DNA of 44,772 nucleotides, from NCBI GenBank assembly GCA_964369725.1, contig CAYJGC010000010.1, positions 1 through 44,772 of the forward strand, in the 5' to 3' direction. Both the position numbers and the translations under genes were made by a program. Shown here piece after piece: positions 16,689 through 25,108 of the stretch. The DNA comes from Paraeggerthella sp964369725 (GTDB taxonomy: Bacteria; Actinomycetota; Coriobacteriia; Coriobacteriales; Eggerthellaceae). The notes beneath the pieces were generated by a model, which was not told the origin of the DNA, ran no database searches, and saw only the letters and a list, made by a program, of their open reading frames with translations. Positions within the stretch are counted from its first letter, which is position 1. Each line of letters begins with the position of its first letter.

Positions 16689-17855
16689 TTAATCCTTTTT
16701 CTTAAATTTAAAATTAACGGGCGTTCCTGTCAAATCAAACGCCTCACGCATACGATTCTCTAAAAAGCGTTCATAGTTGTCATTAACTAAGTCTGGCCTA
16801 TTAACAAAGAAGGTGAAGCGTGGAGGACAGGTGGAAGTTTGCGTAACATATTTCATACGCAACATAGCCTTACCCTGACTGACGGTATGACCTGTTTCAC
16901 GAATAGTAGTAAGCCAGGTATTAAGTTTATTAGTTGGAATGGTTTTGCTGTAATTATCAAATGCCGTATCGATAGCAGTCCAAATTCGATCCACTTTCTT
17001 TCCCGTTAAAGCAGAGATAGCTATAACGGGCGCATATCCCACAAACGTGAGGCGATCGGCAATGCGTTCACGAATTTCCGCTTTCGCTTCTGGCCCCTCT
17101 ACTAAATCCCACTTATTAAGAACAATTACCATAGCACAACCACGCTCTGCAGCAAACCCTGCAACACGTTGATCTTGATCGGTTAAGCCCAATGTAGCAT
17201 CGATAACAAGCAGGGCAACCTGCGCACGATCGATAGCACGCATAGCACGCACAAAACCATAATATTCAACATCTTCGTCAATTTGAGCTTTGCGCCGCAA
17301 TCCAGCTGTATCTACAATTGTGTATCGCGAGCCCTCATGTTCAACCAAGGTATCGATTGCATCTCGCGTCGTACCAGCCACATTTGAAACAATGGANNNN
17401 NNNNNNNNNNNNNNNNNNNNNNNNNNNNNNNNNNNNNNNNNNNNNNNNNNNNNNNNNNNNNNNNNNNNNNNNNNNNNNNNNNNNNNNNNNNNNNNNTTGA
17501 CAACCAAAAAAAGTGGTTTTGAGGACTTACGCAGAATACGCGCTACCTCTTCGTCATCAGCATTGATGCCCGTACGTCCATCAACTAAGAATACGATAAC
17601 ATCTGCTTCACGCGCGCCAGCAAACGCTTGGGCACGAATAGAGCTTTGGAAGGCATCTTCATTTCCCATTTCAATACCACCGGTATCGATAATTTTAAAC
17701 TCTGTCCCATTCCAATCGGCCTCATGATAAGAGCGATCGCGCGTAACACCACGCATTTCATGAACAATAGCTTCGTCGGCTTGAGCTATACGATTTACAA
17801 AGGTCGACTTGCCGACATTCGGTCTTCCTACTACCGCCACAATTGGCAAAGGCAT
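16689..17855 (-). CDS. der: Ribosome biogenesis GTPase Der (EngA), interrupted by an assembly gap
   Basis: Der is a double GTPase needed for 50S subunit assembly. The first G domain shows GRPNVGKST, DTGGIE and VDGRTGI; the second shows SIVSNVAGTTRDAID, DTAGLRR and NKWD; the KH-like C-terminal domain is present. ATG at 17855 (MPLPIVAVV) has AAAGG seven bases upstream and is preferred over TTG at 17870. A run of 100 N (17397-17496) hides the first domain's NKxD motif and the second domain's P-loop. In family members these parts span about 80 residues, so the gap is probably nearer 250 nt than 100. The reading frame is the same on both sides. The gene is presumably intact. Confidence 0.95.
   Translation of the reverse strand: MPLPIVAVVGRPNVGKSTFVNRIAQADEAIVHEMRGVTRDRSYHEADWNGTEFKIIDTGGIEMGNEDAFQSSIRAQAFAGAREADVIVFLVDGRTGINADDEEVARILRKSSKPLFLVVXXXXXXXXXXXXXXXXXXXXXXXXXXXXXXXXXXSIVSNVAGTTRDAIDTLVEHEGSRYTIVDTAGLRRKAQIDEDVEYYGFVRAMRAIDRAQVALLVIDATLGLTDQDQRVAGFAAERGCAMVIVLNKWDLVEGPEAKAEIRERIADRLTFVGYAPVIAISALTGKKVDRIWTAIDTAFDNYSKTIPTNKLNTWLTTIRETGHTVSQGKAMLRMKYVTQTSTCPPRFTFFVNRPDLVNDNYERFLENRMREAFDLTGTPVNFKFKKKD
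17397..17496. other. Assembly gap (100 N)
   Basis: Exactly 100 unknown bases inside der. A round length is the usual scaffold placeholder, so the true distance is not known. Confidence 1.
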
Positions 17856-17883
17856 AATTAAACCTTTCAATTTACGTTACGAA

Positions 17884-19335
17884 CTAAAAAGCTTCACGCT
17901 TTACAAGATCAATAATCTCTTCAAGAAATTCTGATGGGTTACAGGATACCACGGACACGCGCGCTTCTGCCTGCCGTCTAATATCCTCCAAACTCATATC
18001 ATCAAGCGCCACATTATCGTCATTAAAAACAACCGAAGGAATTACAAAAAGCTTCTTCTTTAAGCTATGTTCCTTTCCTTGGTCGCAAACCTCTTTTATC
18101 GCTTCAACAATATCGCAACCGCAAAGAAGGCCGGTAACATCAACATTTCCCCCAAAAAAATTATTTTTCACAAAAAGAGGACTCACGCACCCACGCAAAT
18201 CAGAAACTTCTAATAAGGCATTAAACGTTTCCTCCATGGCTTCGCCATATACAATATACACATACATGCAAGCTTCTGCGAGAGTGTCTTGTGCTTTGAT
18301 GAAACCGCCAAGCTTTTGTGTATTTGTCCAGTCATCAACAAAAGAGCGAATGATACCAATGCCGTCTTCGTACATGCCAAAGTCTCCATAGTGGCTAGTT
18401 GATGGCAAATACTTGAGAACCTGCGTGCCATACGCATTGCAATAAAACTCATCGGCAGCGAAGACCCAGGCGAAATTACGTTCAGCAAGTGCTCTTTGTT
18501 GCAAAGGATCAAGTATTGCAAGCACCTTTTCGGCAGCTGTAGAATCATTAAAACTATACGTGAATGATTTTTGGTATTTCGTGAAACCCAGCGGAACAAT
18601 TCCTATTTCGCGGATTCCCGGGCGCGCATAAGCCCACTCGAGCGTTTCTCGAAGCACTTCCCCATCATTTTCTCCCGGCAGCAAAACAATTTGGGCATGA
18701 AATTCAATCCCTGCAAGCAATAGCCTTTCAAGTACATCGATGCCATGTTGAGCATGCCTGCCAATAAGCCGTTGGCGAACTTGTTTGTCAATTGCATGAA
18801 TAGAAATTCGTAGCGGAGAAATATGTTGCTGAATTATGCGCTCTTCATCTTCAGGTGTAATGTTAGTAAATGTTACAAATGTGCCCGCTAAAAAACTCAA
18901 GCGAAAATCATCATCGCGAAGTGTCAGCGAAGGGCGCAGGTCTTTAGGGAGTTGTTTCATAAAGCAAAAGGTACATGAGTTTCGACATTGTTTTACTGTA
19001 TCAAAAACAACACCATCGAACGTAAAGCCCCAGCTTTCGCCTACTTCCCTAGTAAGCTCAATCTCTCCTCGTTCTCCTTCAAGGTCAACATAGCCAACCG
19101 CTATACAATCCTCAGACGTAAGCCATCGCCAATCAATAAGGTCCCTAATGGGATGCCCGTCCACGCTCACAACATAACAGCCAGCCTCAAAACCAGCATC
19201 GTAGGCAGGTGAGTCTACCTCTACTGAAGCAATACGAGCCAGCGGCAAGTTGTTCTTATCAGGCGAAGCAAAGCGCGTTATATCTATTCCGGGGTATATC
19301 GACATAACGTCTTTACCAAAAGTCGAACTACTCAC
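17884..19335 (-). CDS. Radical-SAM DUF512 family protein with N-terminal PDZ-like domain
   Basis: The 483-residue protein has an N-terminal PDZ-like segment (ASVEVDSPAYDAGFEAGC, then DGHPIRDLIDWRW), a cysteine cluster CRNSCTFCFMKQLP near residues 113-126 that could hold a 4Fe-4S cluster, and a long DUF512 C-terminal region. The family is common next to der in Clostridia and Coriobacteriia; its reaction is unknown. The start GTG overlaps the ispH stop by 4 nt (GTGA), suggesting coupled translation; an in-frame ATG lies 10 codons in (MSIYPGID). The conserved place between ispH and der hints at a housekeeping role. Confidence 0.88.
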   Translation of the reverse strand: MSSSTFGKDVMSIYPGIDITRFASPDKNNLPLARIASVEVDSPAYDAGFEAGCYVVSVDGHPIRDLIDWRWLTSEDCIAVGYVDLEGERGEIELTREVGESWGFTFDGVVFDTVKQCRNSCTFCFMKQLPKDLRPSLTLRDDDFRLSFLAGTFVTFTNITPEDEERIIQQHISPLRISIHAIDKQVRQRLIGRHAQHGIDVLERLLLAGIEFHAQIVLLPGENDGEVLRETLEWAYARPGIREIGIVPLGFTKYQKSFTYSFNDSTAAEKVLAILDPLQQRALAERNFAWVFAADEFYCNAYGTQVLKYLPSTSHYGDFGMYEDGIGIIRSFVDDWTNTQKLGGFIKAQDTLAEACMYVYIVYGEAMEETFNALLEVSDLRGCVSPLFVKNNFFGGNVDVTGLLCGCDIVEAIKEVCDQGKEHSLKKKLFVIPSVVFNDDNVALDDMSLEDIRRQAEARVSVVSCNPSEFLEEIIDLVKREAF

Positions 19336-20168
19336 ATCTTTTCCAAACGTTGAACCACAGCCGCAATTTGCGATTCTGGTGTTGAAGCTCCAGCTGTCAC
19401 TCCAACCACCTCACAACCTTCAAACCATGCTGAATTGAGCTCTTCAGGTGCTTCTATATGAAAACTCCTAACGCATGAAGCAGCACATATTTCTGCCAAT
19501 CGCGTCGTATTTGAAGAATTGCGCCCACCGATAACCACAATCGCATCCACTTCATCAGCCAACTCGGCAGCCGATTCTTGGCGCAAACGCGTTGCTGAAC
19601 ATATGGTGTTTTTTACTTCCCGCTTAATATTTCTCTTTTCACACTCTGAAATTACTGCTTCTAGCGCTTCACGTGTTTGAGTAGTTTGAACCACGATACC
19701 TACCGGTCCATACATATCAAGGGGCAATTGGTGGGACTCGGTTACCACTACAACTTTTCCACCTGCCTCATGTGCACATGCCACCAAACCCTCAACTTCA
19801 GGATGACCTTTTTCACCCACCACAATAACAAAACCACATCTTGCAGCTAGTTCACCTGCAGCTTTTTGAGCACGTGCGACATGTGGACACGTTGCATCAA
19901 TAAGAGGAAGATTGCGCTCAATCACCTGCCTGCGCACTTCAGGCGTTACTCCATGACTGCGAATAATCACCGATCCGCATGAGACACTTTCTACTTCATC
20001 CACTACAAGTATTCCCCGCGCAGCAAGTTCATCCACCACTTGCGGATTATGTATAAGCGGACCAAGCGTTGAAGCTCCCTCTGTTGAATGCGAAGCCTCA
20101 AGAGCCAAATCAAGTGCACGCTGAACCCCATAACATGCTCCCGCATAACGAGCTCGTCTTACTCTCAT
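19332..20168 (-). CDS. ispH: 4-hydroxy-3-methylbut-2-enyl diphosphate reductase
   Basis: IspH (LytB) is the last enzyme of the MEP isoprenoid pathway; it reduces HMBPP to IPP and DMAPP with a 4Fe-4S cluster. The three cluster cysteines are visible: C12 in GACYGVQRAL, C94 in DATCPH and C189 in NTICSATR. Substrate histidines 40 and 72 and the TAGASTPE motif near the C-terminus are also present. At 278 residues it is a normal stand-alone IspH, with no S1 fusion. It overlaps plsC by 4 nt (ATGA) and the DUF512 gene by 4 nt. Confidence 0.97.
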   Translation of the reverse strand: MRVRRARYAGACYGVQRALDLALEASHSTEGASTLGPLIHNPQVVDELAARGILVVDEVESVSCGSVIIRSHGVTPEVRRQVIERNLPLIDATCPHVARAQKAAGELAARCGFVIVVGEKGHPEVEGLVACAHEAGGKVVVVTESHQLPLDMYGPVGIVVQTTQTREALEAVISECEKRNIKREVKNTICSATRLRQESAAELADEVDAIVVIGGRNSSNTTRLAEICAASCVRSFHIEAPEELNSAWFEGCEVVGVTAGASTPESQIAAVVQRLEKM

Positions 20169-21049
20169 AAAGTCACCTGATTAGTTACATCGCCAGCATT
20201 CTGTGCTTGCTTGGCTTTTTTTGCTTCCAGGCTCTCCACCATATCTTTAGTTGTGTGTTGAGGCATTTCATGACTAGAAAATGCTTCGGTAAAGTCTTTG
20301 CCTGTTGGGAAAAGAGCTACCATATCAACCTGCTCACGGGGCACTCTTTGCGATAGAGCAAAGCACTCGCGCATAGCGTACCAAGTGCAGCCATCAAGGC
20401 GATCTTCCTTCGGCAGAAAATCAAAATCACTCACCAACAAAGGTGAGCCATATTCAACCGTTACCTTAGGAAAACGAAAGAATTTTCCTTTTTGTTTTAT
20501 GTATTCAGCATTGCGCACCGTCATAGGTAAAATGGGAACCTTCCCCATCTTGGCAATAAACGCTGCCCCTGAATGAATTTCAGGAGTACGGTCACTTTTG
20601 CCACGTCGCGTCCCTTCAGGCATAATACCAACTATTTCACCATTTTTAAGCATATGGGTGGCACGCTTTATCGCGCCACGATCAGCTGAGTCTCTTTTTA
20701 TCGGAAACGAACCCACACGTGACAAAATATGCCCCACTAAACCATGCACTTTTCCATACAAATTGTCTCGCCCTAAAAATCTTACCCACTGAGTAGGTCT
20801 ACAGGAAAGATACATGAACACAACATCCAAAAAAGATGTATGATTCGCTATCAATATGACACCACTCTTGTCTTTAAACCCACGAAGGCTTTCGCGATTG
20901 TCAACACGATAGCGAAAACAAATCTTAAAGAGAAAGCCCAAAAAGCCATACAGAAGATTCCCTACCAGACGCGGAGCTCGTTCCTTGCCCTCTTTGCCAT
21001 CAATAGGCATATCCCAAATTTCCTCGTACGGAACAAACCATCTTGCCAC
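20165..21049 (-). CDS. plsC: 1-acyl-sn-glycerol-3-phosphate acyltransferase PlsC
   Basis: PlsC adds the second acyl chain to lysophosphatidic acid to make phosphatidic acid at the membrane. The 294-residue protein has the catalytic H(x4)D box NHTSFLD (H70, D75), a GSFPIKRD segment, and the EGTR box at 143-146 in MPEGTRRGKS. A hydrophobic patch (30-45) likely inserts in the membrane. A C-terminal tail after residue 250, rich in charged residues and alanine, is longer than in many relatives. The start is GTG overlapping the cmk stop by one base. Confidence 0.94.
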   Translation of the reverse strand: MARWFVPYEEIWDMPIDGKEGKERAPRLVGNLLYGFLGFLFKICFRYRVDNRESLRGFKDKSGVILIANHTSFLDVVFMYLSCRPTQWVRFLGRDNLYGKVHGLVGHILSRVGSFPIKRDSADRGAIKRATHMLKNGEIVGIMPEGTRRGKSDRTPEIHSGAAFIAKMGKVPILPMTVRNAEYIKQKGKFFRFPKVTVEYGSPLLVSDFDFLPKEDRLDGCTWYAMRECFALSQRVPREQVDMVALFPTGKDFTEAFSSHEMPQHTTKDMVESLEAKKAKQAQNAGDVTNQVTL

Positions 21050-21729
21050 TATGCACCTGCGCCTCTCTCAAATGCAAGTTTACAAATACTTGCAACAACC
21101 TCGTCAATACACGAACTAGTAGAATCTATACGTAGCGCATCTTCAGCAGCTTTCAAAGGGGATTCCGCTCGCAAAGAATCATTCTTGTCGCGCAAAGCAA
21201 TGTCTGCCAAAACGACGTTGTAATCAGTAGAACCAACGCCTCGATCAGTGTTTTGCGCCACCCGCCGACGCGCACGTTCTTGATCTGATGCCGTAAGAAA
21301 AATCTTTACCTCTGCCTGAGGAAAAACTGTTGTACCAATATCGCGACCCTCAACAACATAGTTGCCTTCAGAGCCTATACGCTGCTGCTGCTTCACCAAG
21401 GCGCTTCTCACTAAAGGTGCTGCGGCAACCGCGCTTACTGCCCGATCTATATCAGAAGACCGAATAGCGTCGGTTACATCAACCGTATCTATCAGAATTT
21501 TCTGCGGAGCAGGATTTCCCCGCTCATGCTCAAATGAAATAACGCACGATTGCGCCAAATCACCTAAAGCACTATTGTCGCTTAATCCTACCTTATCTTT
21601 GAGAGCCTTCCAGGCAATAGCCCGGTACATTGCCCCCGTATCAAGGCAGGAAAAACCCAGTTCACGAGCTACTGTCTTAGCAACAGTTGACTTTCCTGCG
21701 CCACTCGGCCCATCAATGGCAATAATCAT
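21049..21729 (-). CDS. cmk: Cytidylate kinase
   Basis: Cmk phosphorylates CMP and dCMP with ATP. The 226-residue protein has the P-loop GPSGAGKST at residues 7-15, LDTGAMYRAIAWKAL, VVEGRDIGTTVFP and the lid region QERARRRVAQN. It overlaps aroA by 4 nt (ATGA) and plsC by 1 nt, so translation of these genes is probably coupled. The aroA-cmk pairing is common in bacteria. Confidence 0.97.
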   Translation of the reverse strand: MIIAIDGPSGAGKSTVAKTVARELGFSCLDTGAMYRAIAWKALKDKVGLSDNSALGDLAQSCVISFEHERGNPAPQKILIDTVDVTDAIRSSDIDRAVSAVAAAPLVRSALVKQQQRIGSEGNYVVEGRDIGTTVFPQAEVKIFLTASDQERARRRVAQNTDRGVGSTDYNVVLADIALRDKNDSLRAESPLKAAEDALRIDSTSSCIDEVVASICKLAFERGAGA

Positions 21730-23063
21730 CGAGCTAACCTTTCTATGTCGCTCAAAAAGTGTGGGTAACTAATATGCATAGATTCAATATTTCTTACCGA
21801 CACAGGAGTTGACCCGCACAGCGCCACCAACGACCAGGTCATAGCGAGTCGATGGTCATTGTGCGAATCAAAGATAAGTCCTTCAGGTACCACAACATCT
21901 GGTTGACCCTCAATAAAAAGGTCATTGCCTTCAACCCAAGCATCAATACCCATTAAAGAAAGTCCTTCGATAATTGCTGCTAAACGATCGGTTTCCTTCA
22001 CGCGAAGCTCATCAACCTCTCTAAAAACCGTTATACCACGCGCATGCGCCGCCACAAGCGCAAGAACAGGAATCTCATCTACAATCGAGGCAATTTTTTC
22101 AGCAGGAATCTCACATCCACGTAGCTTTGGCGTGTAGCGAATAGATATATCTCCGCAGGGTTCTTTTCCTGCAGATCCGGTATGAGTAATATTTATATCA
22201 GCACCCATCCGTTCAAGAGTTCGCGTAAAGCCAATCCGCGCCGTATTAAGGCTCACATTATTCACCCGCAAAACACTGCCTGGCTTAATTGCAGCCGCAC
22301 ACACCAAAAAAGCGGCAGACGAAGGATCGCCAGGTACGAGCACGTTACATGACTTCAAAGTGGCAGGCCCGGTTACTTGTGCCAGTCGATCTGCTGCGGT
22401 GGTAGCCACACCAAATTCCGGCAGCATTAGTTCAGTATGATTACGTGAAGGAGCAGGTTCATTAACCGTAGTGGTGCCATCTGCTCCTAACCCTGCAAGC
22501 AAAAGGGCTGTTTTAAGCTGCGCCGACGCCATTGGAGCATCATAGGAAATTGCACGCAGAGAACGCGAACCGCACACGGTAAGCGGTAAGGTCTCTCGTC
22601 CTTCAGGGAGAAACTTTGCCCCCATCTTCATAAGGGGAGCCGTTATGCGCCGCATGGGCCTTTTGACAAGCGATTCGTCTCCCGTTAACTCAACCTGAAG
22701 ATCCCAAGCCGACAAAATCCCCAACAACAAGCGCGACGTTGTGCCCGAATTACCGCAATCAATGGGTTCTTGAGGTTGAACAGGGCCATCTGACCCCCAA
22801 CCTATCACCTCTCCAGCAAGGCTACCATCTGGTTGCACGCTAAATTCAGCTTGAGCACCTAAATGGCAAACTGCACTAATAGAAGAGCGGACATCCCCAC
22901 TGTCAAGCACACCAGACAAATCAGATTTACCCTGCGCCATAGCAGCAAACAAAACGGCACGGTGAGAAATAGATTTGTCACCTGGCACTGTTGCTTCTCC
23001 CTGTAAAGGACTTTGTAAGGGTACGACTTGTGTTAAGGTATTATTAACCGCGGCATTTGACAT
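21726..23063 (-). CDS. aroA: 3-phosphoshikimate 1-carboxyvinyltransferase (EPSP synthase)
   Basis: AroA joins shikimate 3-phosphate and phosphoenolpyruvate, the sixth step of the shikimate pathway. ATG at 23063 (MSNAAVNNTL) has AGGGAG six bases upstream and is preferred over the start at 23084 in the longer frame; the product is 445 residues. Seen are PGDKSISHRA at 27-36, DCGNSGTTSRLL near 102-113, the GDPSSAAF segment and the KETDRL box. It heads the eight-gene operon ending at gpsA and has a promoter at 23126-23153. Prephenate dehydrogenase, a later pathway step, is encoded nearby at 24141. Confidence 0.96.
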   Translation of the reverse strand: MSNAAVNNTLTQVVPLQSPLQGEATVPGDKSISHRAVLFAAMAQGKSDLSGVLDSGDVRSSISAVCHLGAQAEFSVQPDGSLAGEVIGWGSDGPVQPQEPIDCGNSGTTSRLLLGILSAWDLQVELTGDESLVKRPMRRITAPLMKMGAKFLPEGRETLPLTVCGSRSLRAISYDAPMASAQLKTALLLAGLGADGTTTVNEPAPSRNHTELMLPEFGVATTAADRLAQVTGPATLKSCNVLVPGDPSSAAFLVCAAAIKPGSVLRVNNVSLNTARIGFTRTLERMGADINITHTGSAGKEPCGDISIRYTPKLRGCEIPAEKIASIVDEIPVLALVAAHARGITVFREVDELRVKETDRLAAIIEGLSLMGIDAWVEGNDLFIEGQPDVVVPEGLIFDSHNDHRLAMTWSLVALCGSTPVSVRNIESMHISYPHFLSDIERLAR

Positions 23064-23125
23064 ATATAACTCCCTAGCCATCAAGGCTTATCGTAAATAT
23101 TTTTCAACTACTCAACAACGCGCCT

Positions 23126-23153
23126 ATTCTAGCACTAATGCGCGCTTGCTCAA
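23126..23153 (-). promoter_or_regulatory. Promoter of the aroA operon
   Basis: On the minus strand TTGAGC (23148-23153) and TAGAAT (23126-23131) are 16 bp apart, about 65 nt before the aroA ATG. The rest of the gap up to 23428 shows no gene. Confidence 0.6.
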
Positions 23154-23428
23154 AAACACTTCTTCATCCCAGCAAACACACATGAAAAATTGCCATGTTT
23201 ATTCCACAGAAACAACCAGAGCTGACACTAAAGGTTAAAAAGATGTCTATACTTCCCTGAAATAATTACGAAAAGGTGAGTTCTTATAAGTGGCCTCGCA
23301 CTACTCTAGCTGCAGCTATTAGATTTAATTTTGGTAGGTATTCACAGGCGTTGTAAGTGATATTTTACAAAATTCTTTCATGATAAACTTCCTTACACGG
23401 ATAAAACAGCATCTTTACCTGGCAAATT

Positions 23429-23456
23429 TTGCTAAGTTTTTAATTTGTGATAGTAT
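23429..23456 (+). promoter_or_regulatory. Promoter of the 23502 lipoprotein gene
   Basis: TTGCTA (23429-23434) and TAGTAT (23451-23456) are 16 bp apart, placing the transcript start about 40 nt before the ATG. Confidence 0.5.
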
Positions 23457-23501
23457 TTACGTGCTTACAAAAGTAGGCAAATCTTATAAGGAGGAAGATT
23501 T

Positions 23502-23996
23502 ATGAAGAAAAGAATTGCTGCACTATTATTCGGCACCATGCTGGCGCTTACATTGAGCGCTTGCGGAAGCGACGAAGAAGCAACAACAACTGAAGAGCCA
23601 GCTGCTGAAGAAACCGCATCGGAAGATGCTGCTGAAGATGGCGCAGAGGAAATTATTGAAGTTCCTGTAAGCGTTGTTAATGGAACTGGCGTTGAGATTG
23701 CAGAGCTCTATGTTTCTGGTGGTTCTGTTGACGAGTGGGGTGAAGACCTTCTTGGTTCAGAAACCATGCCAAGCGGCACGTACCTTGACTTGGTATTTAC
23801 CGTAGATGCAAACAATCTTGAGTGGGATATCATGATTGTTGACACCGAGGGAACTTCAGTTGAGTTCATGGGTATCGATATTTCTGAAATGCCTGCTGAT
23901 GGATTTGCTATTGAACTCACCATCCAAGGTGAAAACGTAGTAGCTACCCCCATTGCTGACGTTTCTGAGCTCGAGGGCGACTACTCAATGGCTTAA
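23502..23996 (+). CDS. Acidic secreted lipoprotein, function unknown
   Basis: The 164-residue protein has a clear lipoprotein signal (basic MKKR start, hydrophobic core, lipobox LSAC with cysteine 21). A linker of about 30 residues rich in E, A, T and D follows, then a strand-rich domain with the pattern VVNGTGVEIAELYVSGG, WGEDLL and SGTYLDLVF. That pattern (NxTG...LYVS...W..DLL....G) recurs in uncharacterised secreted bacterial proteins, but I cannot name the family. The ribosome binding site AAGGAGG is near perfect, so expression may be high. It is monocistronic with its own promoter and terminator. It is probably surface exposed; the ligand is unknown. Confidence 0.75.
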   Translation: MKKRIAALLFGTMLALTLSACGSDEEATTTEEPAAEETASEDAAEDGAEEIIEVPVSVVNGTGVEIAELYVSGGSVDEWGEDLLGSETMPSGTYLDLVFTVDANNLEWDIMIVDTEGTSVEFMGIDISEMPADGFAIELTIQGENVVATPIADVSELEGDYSMA

Positions 23997-24030
23997 GCCT
24001 GAGCTTGCAATAAATAGATACTTCCCTTTT

Positions 24031-24060
24031 CGGGTACCATACGTGGTACCCGATTTTTTT
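24031..24060 (+). terminator. Rho-independent terminator of the 23502 lipoprotein gene
   Basis: A 9-bp stem CGGGTACCA/TGGTACCCG around TACG, followed by A and seven T, 34 nt after the stop. Confidence 0.9.
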
Positions 24061-24140
24061 ACCCAAAACCGTTCACCTGCAGCGGCTACGAAAACGTCCT
24101 ATAAGTCACGCGTTGCGCACCATAAGCCAAGATACTGTAT

Positions 24141-25004
24141 CTATTTATCAAACAATTTTCTTCGCCTTGTTGACATGATCATCATTTCCTTCATACCCTG
24201 AACATCATCCTGATCGAGGAACGTGTAAAGCTTCTCAAACTCACCAAGAAAGAGAGACATCTGCTTAAGAAGTGATTCTTTGTTCAGTAAAAAGAGTTCG
24301 CTCCAAAGATTTTCATTAATATTTGCAATACGCGTTAAGTCTCTAAATGAATCTCCCGTATAGCGTTCCAAATGCTTAGTTTCATAGCATGTCATAAGAG
24401 AGATGGCAATACAGTGAGTAAGCTGAGAAACAAATCCAATCATCTCATCATGTTCTTCTTCGTTTAAACAGGTAATAAAGCCAAATCCGAGAATCTCACC
24501 AATTCTCATACATGCCTCTATTGCTTCTTCGGTATTGCTTTCATGAGGCACCACGATAAAGTTAGCACCATAAAAAATACTCTCATCGCTGTTTTCAACG
24601 CCGTATACTTCCTTGCCTGCCATAGGATGTGCAGAAATAAACTCTACCCCGTGCGGAAGTTTATTTTGTACTTGCGAAACGACACACTGTTTAACACCGG
24701 TAACGTCAGTAATGATAGTGTCATTAGATATTAAATGTCCGTATTCGTCTATCCACTCCAAAAAGACTTGCGGATACAGCGTAAATATAATGATATCTGC
24801 CTCACGTATCATATTTTCACATACTTCGGTCGTGCATTTTTTCACTATTCCATGCGCAAGAGCAAAATCAACTGATTCTTGATCTTTGGTAATGGCCTCC
24901 ACATAGTAACCTTTATGAGTCAAGCCTCTTGCATAGCTACCACCGAGCAAACCTAAACCAACAATTAAAAATTTTGTTTTCTTTGTAATTTGCATTCCTA
25001 TCAT
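24141..25004 (-). CDS. tyrA: Prephenate dehydrogenase
   Basis: This NAD-dependent enzyme oxidatively decarboxylates prephenate to 4-hydroxyphenylpyruvate for tyrosine. The 287-residue protein has the nucleotide-binding GLGLLGGSYARG at 16-27, DVTGVK, the substrate-binding SAHPMAGKEVYGVE, and the helical C-terminal half with LTHCIA. There is no fused chorismate mutase or ACT domain. It is a single gene between a lipoprotein gene and ppdK, apart from the aroA operon. Two in-frame ATGs (25004 and 24995) are possible starts; neither has a strong ribosome binding site. Confidence 0.9.
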   Translation of the reverse strand: MIGMQITKKTKFLIVGLGLLGGSYARGLTHKGYYVEAITKDQESVDFALAHGIVKKCTTEVCENMIREADIIIFTLYPQVFLEWIDEYGHLISNDTIITDVTGVKQCVVSQVQNKLPHGVEFISAHPMAGKEVYGVENSDESIFYGANFIVVPHESNTEEAIEACMRIGEILGFGFITCLNEEEHDEMIGFVSQLTHCIAISLMTCYETKHLERYTGDSFRDLTRIANINENLWSELFLLNKESLLKQMSLFLGEFEKLYTFLDQDDVQGMKEMMIMSTRRRKLFDK

Positions 25005-25053
25005 CTCGCTTCTTGTCTAACACTTAAAATATCAGTATTTTTGATCTAGCATC

Positions 25054-25085
25054 AAAAAAGTGCCCCTACTATTGCGGGGCACTTT
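25054..25085 (-). terminator. Rho-independent terminator after ppdK
   Basis: AAAGTGCCCC at 25057-25066 pairs with its complement at 25076-25085 around a 9-nt loop. On the minus strand it is followed by TTTTTTGAT, 24 nt beyond the ppdK stop. Confidence 0.88.
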
Positions 25086-25108
25086 GCTACGTACTTTTTG
25101 GCAAAAAA

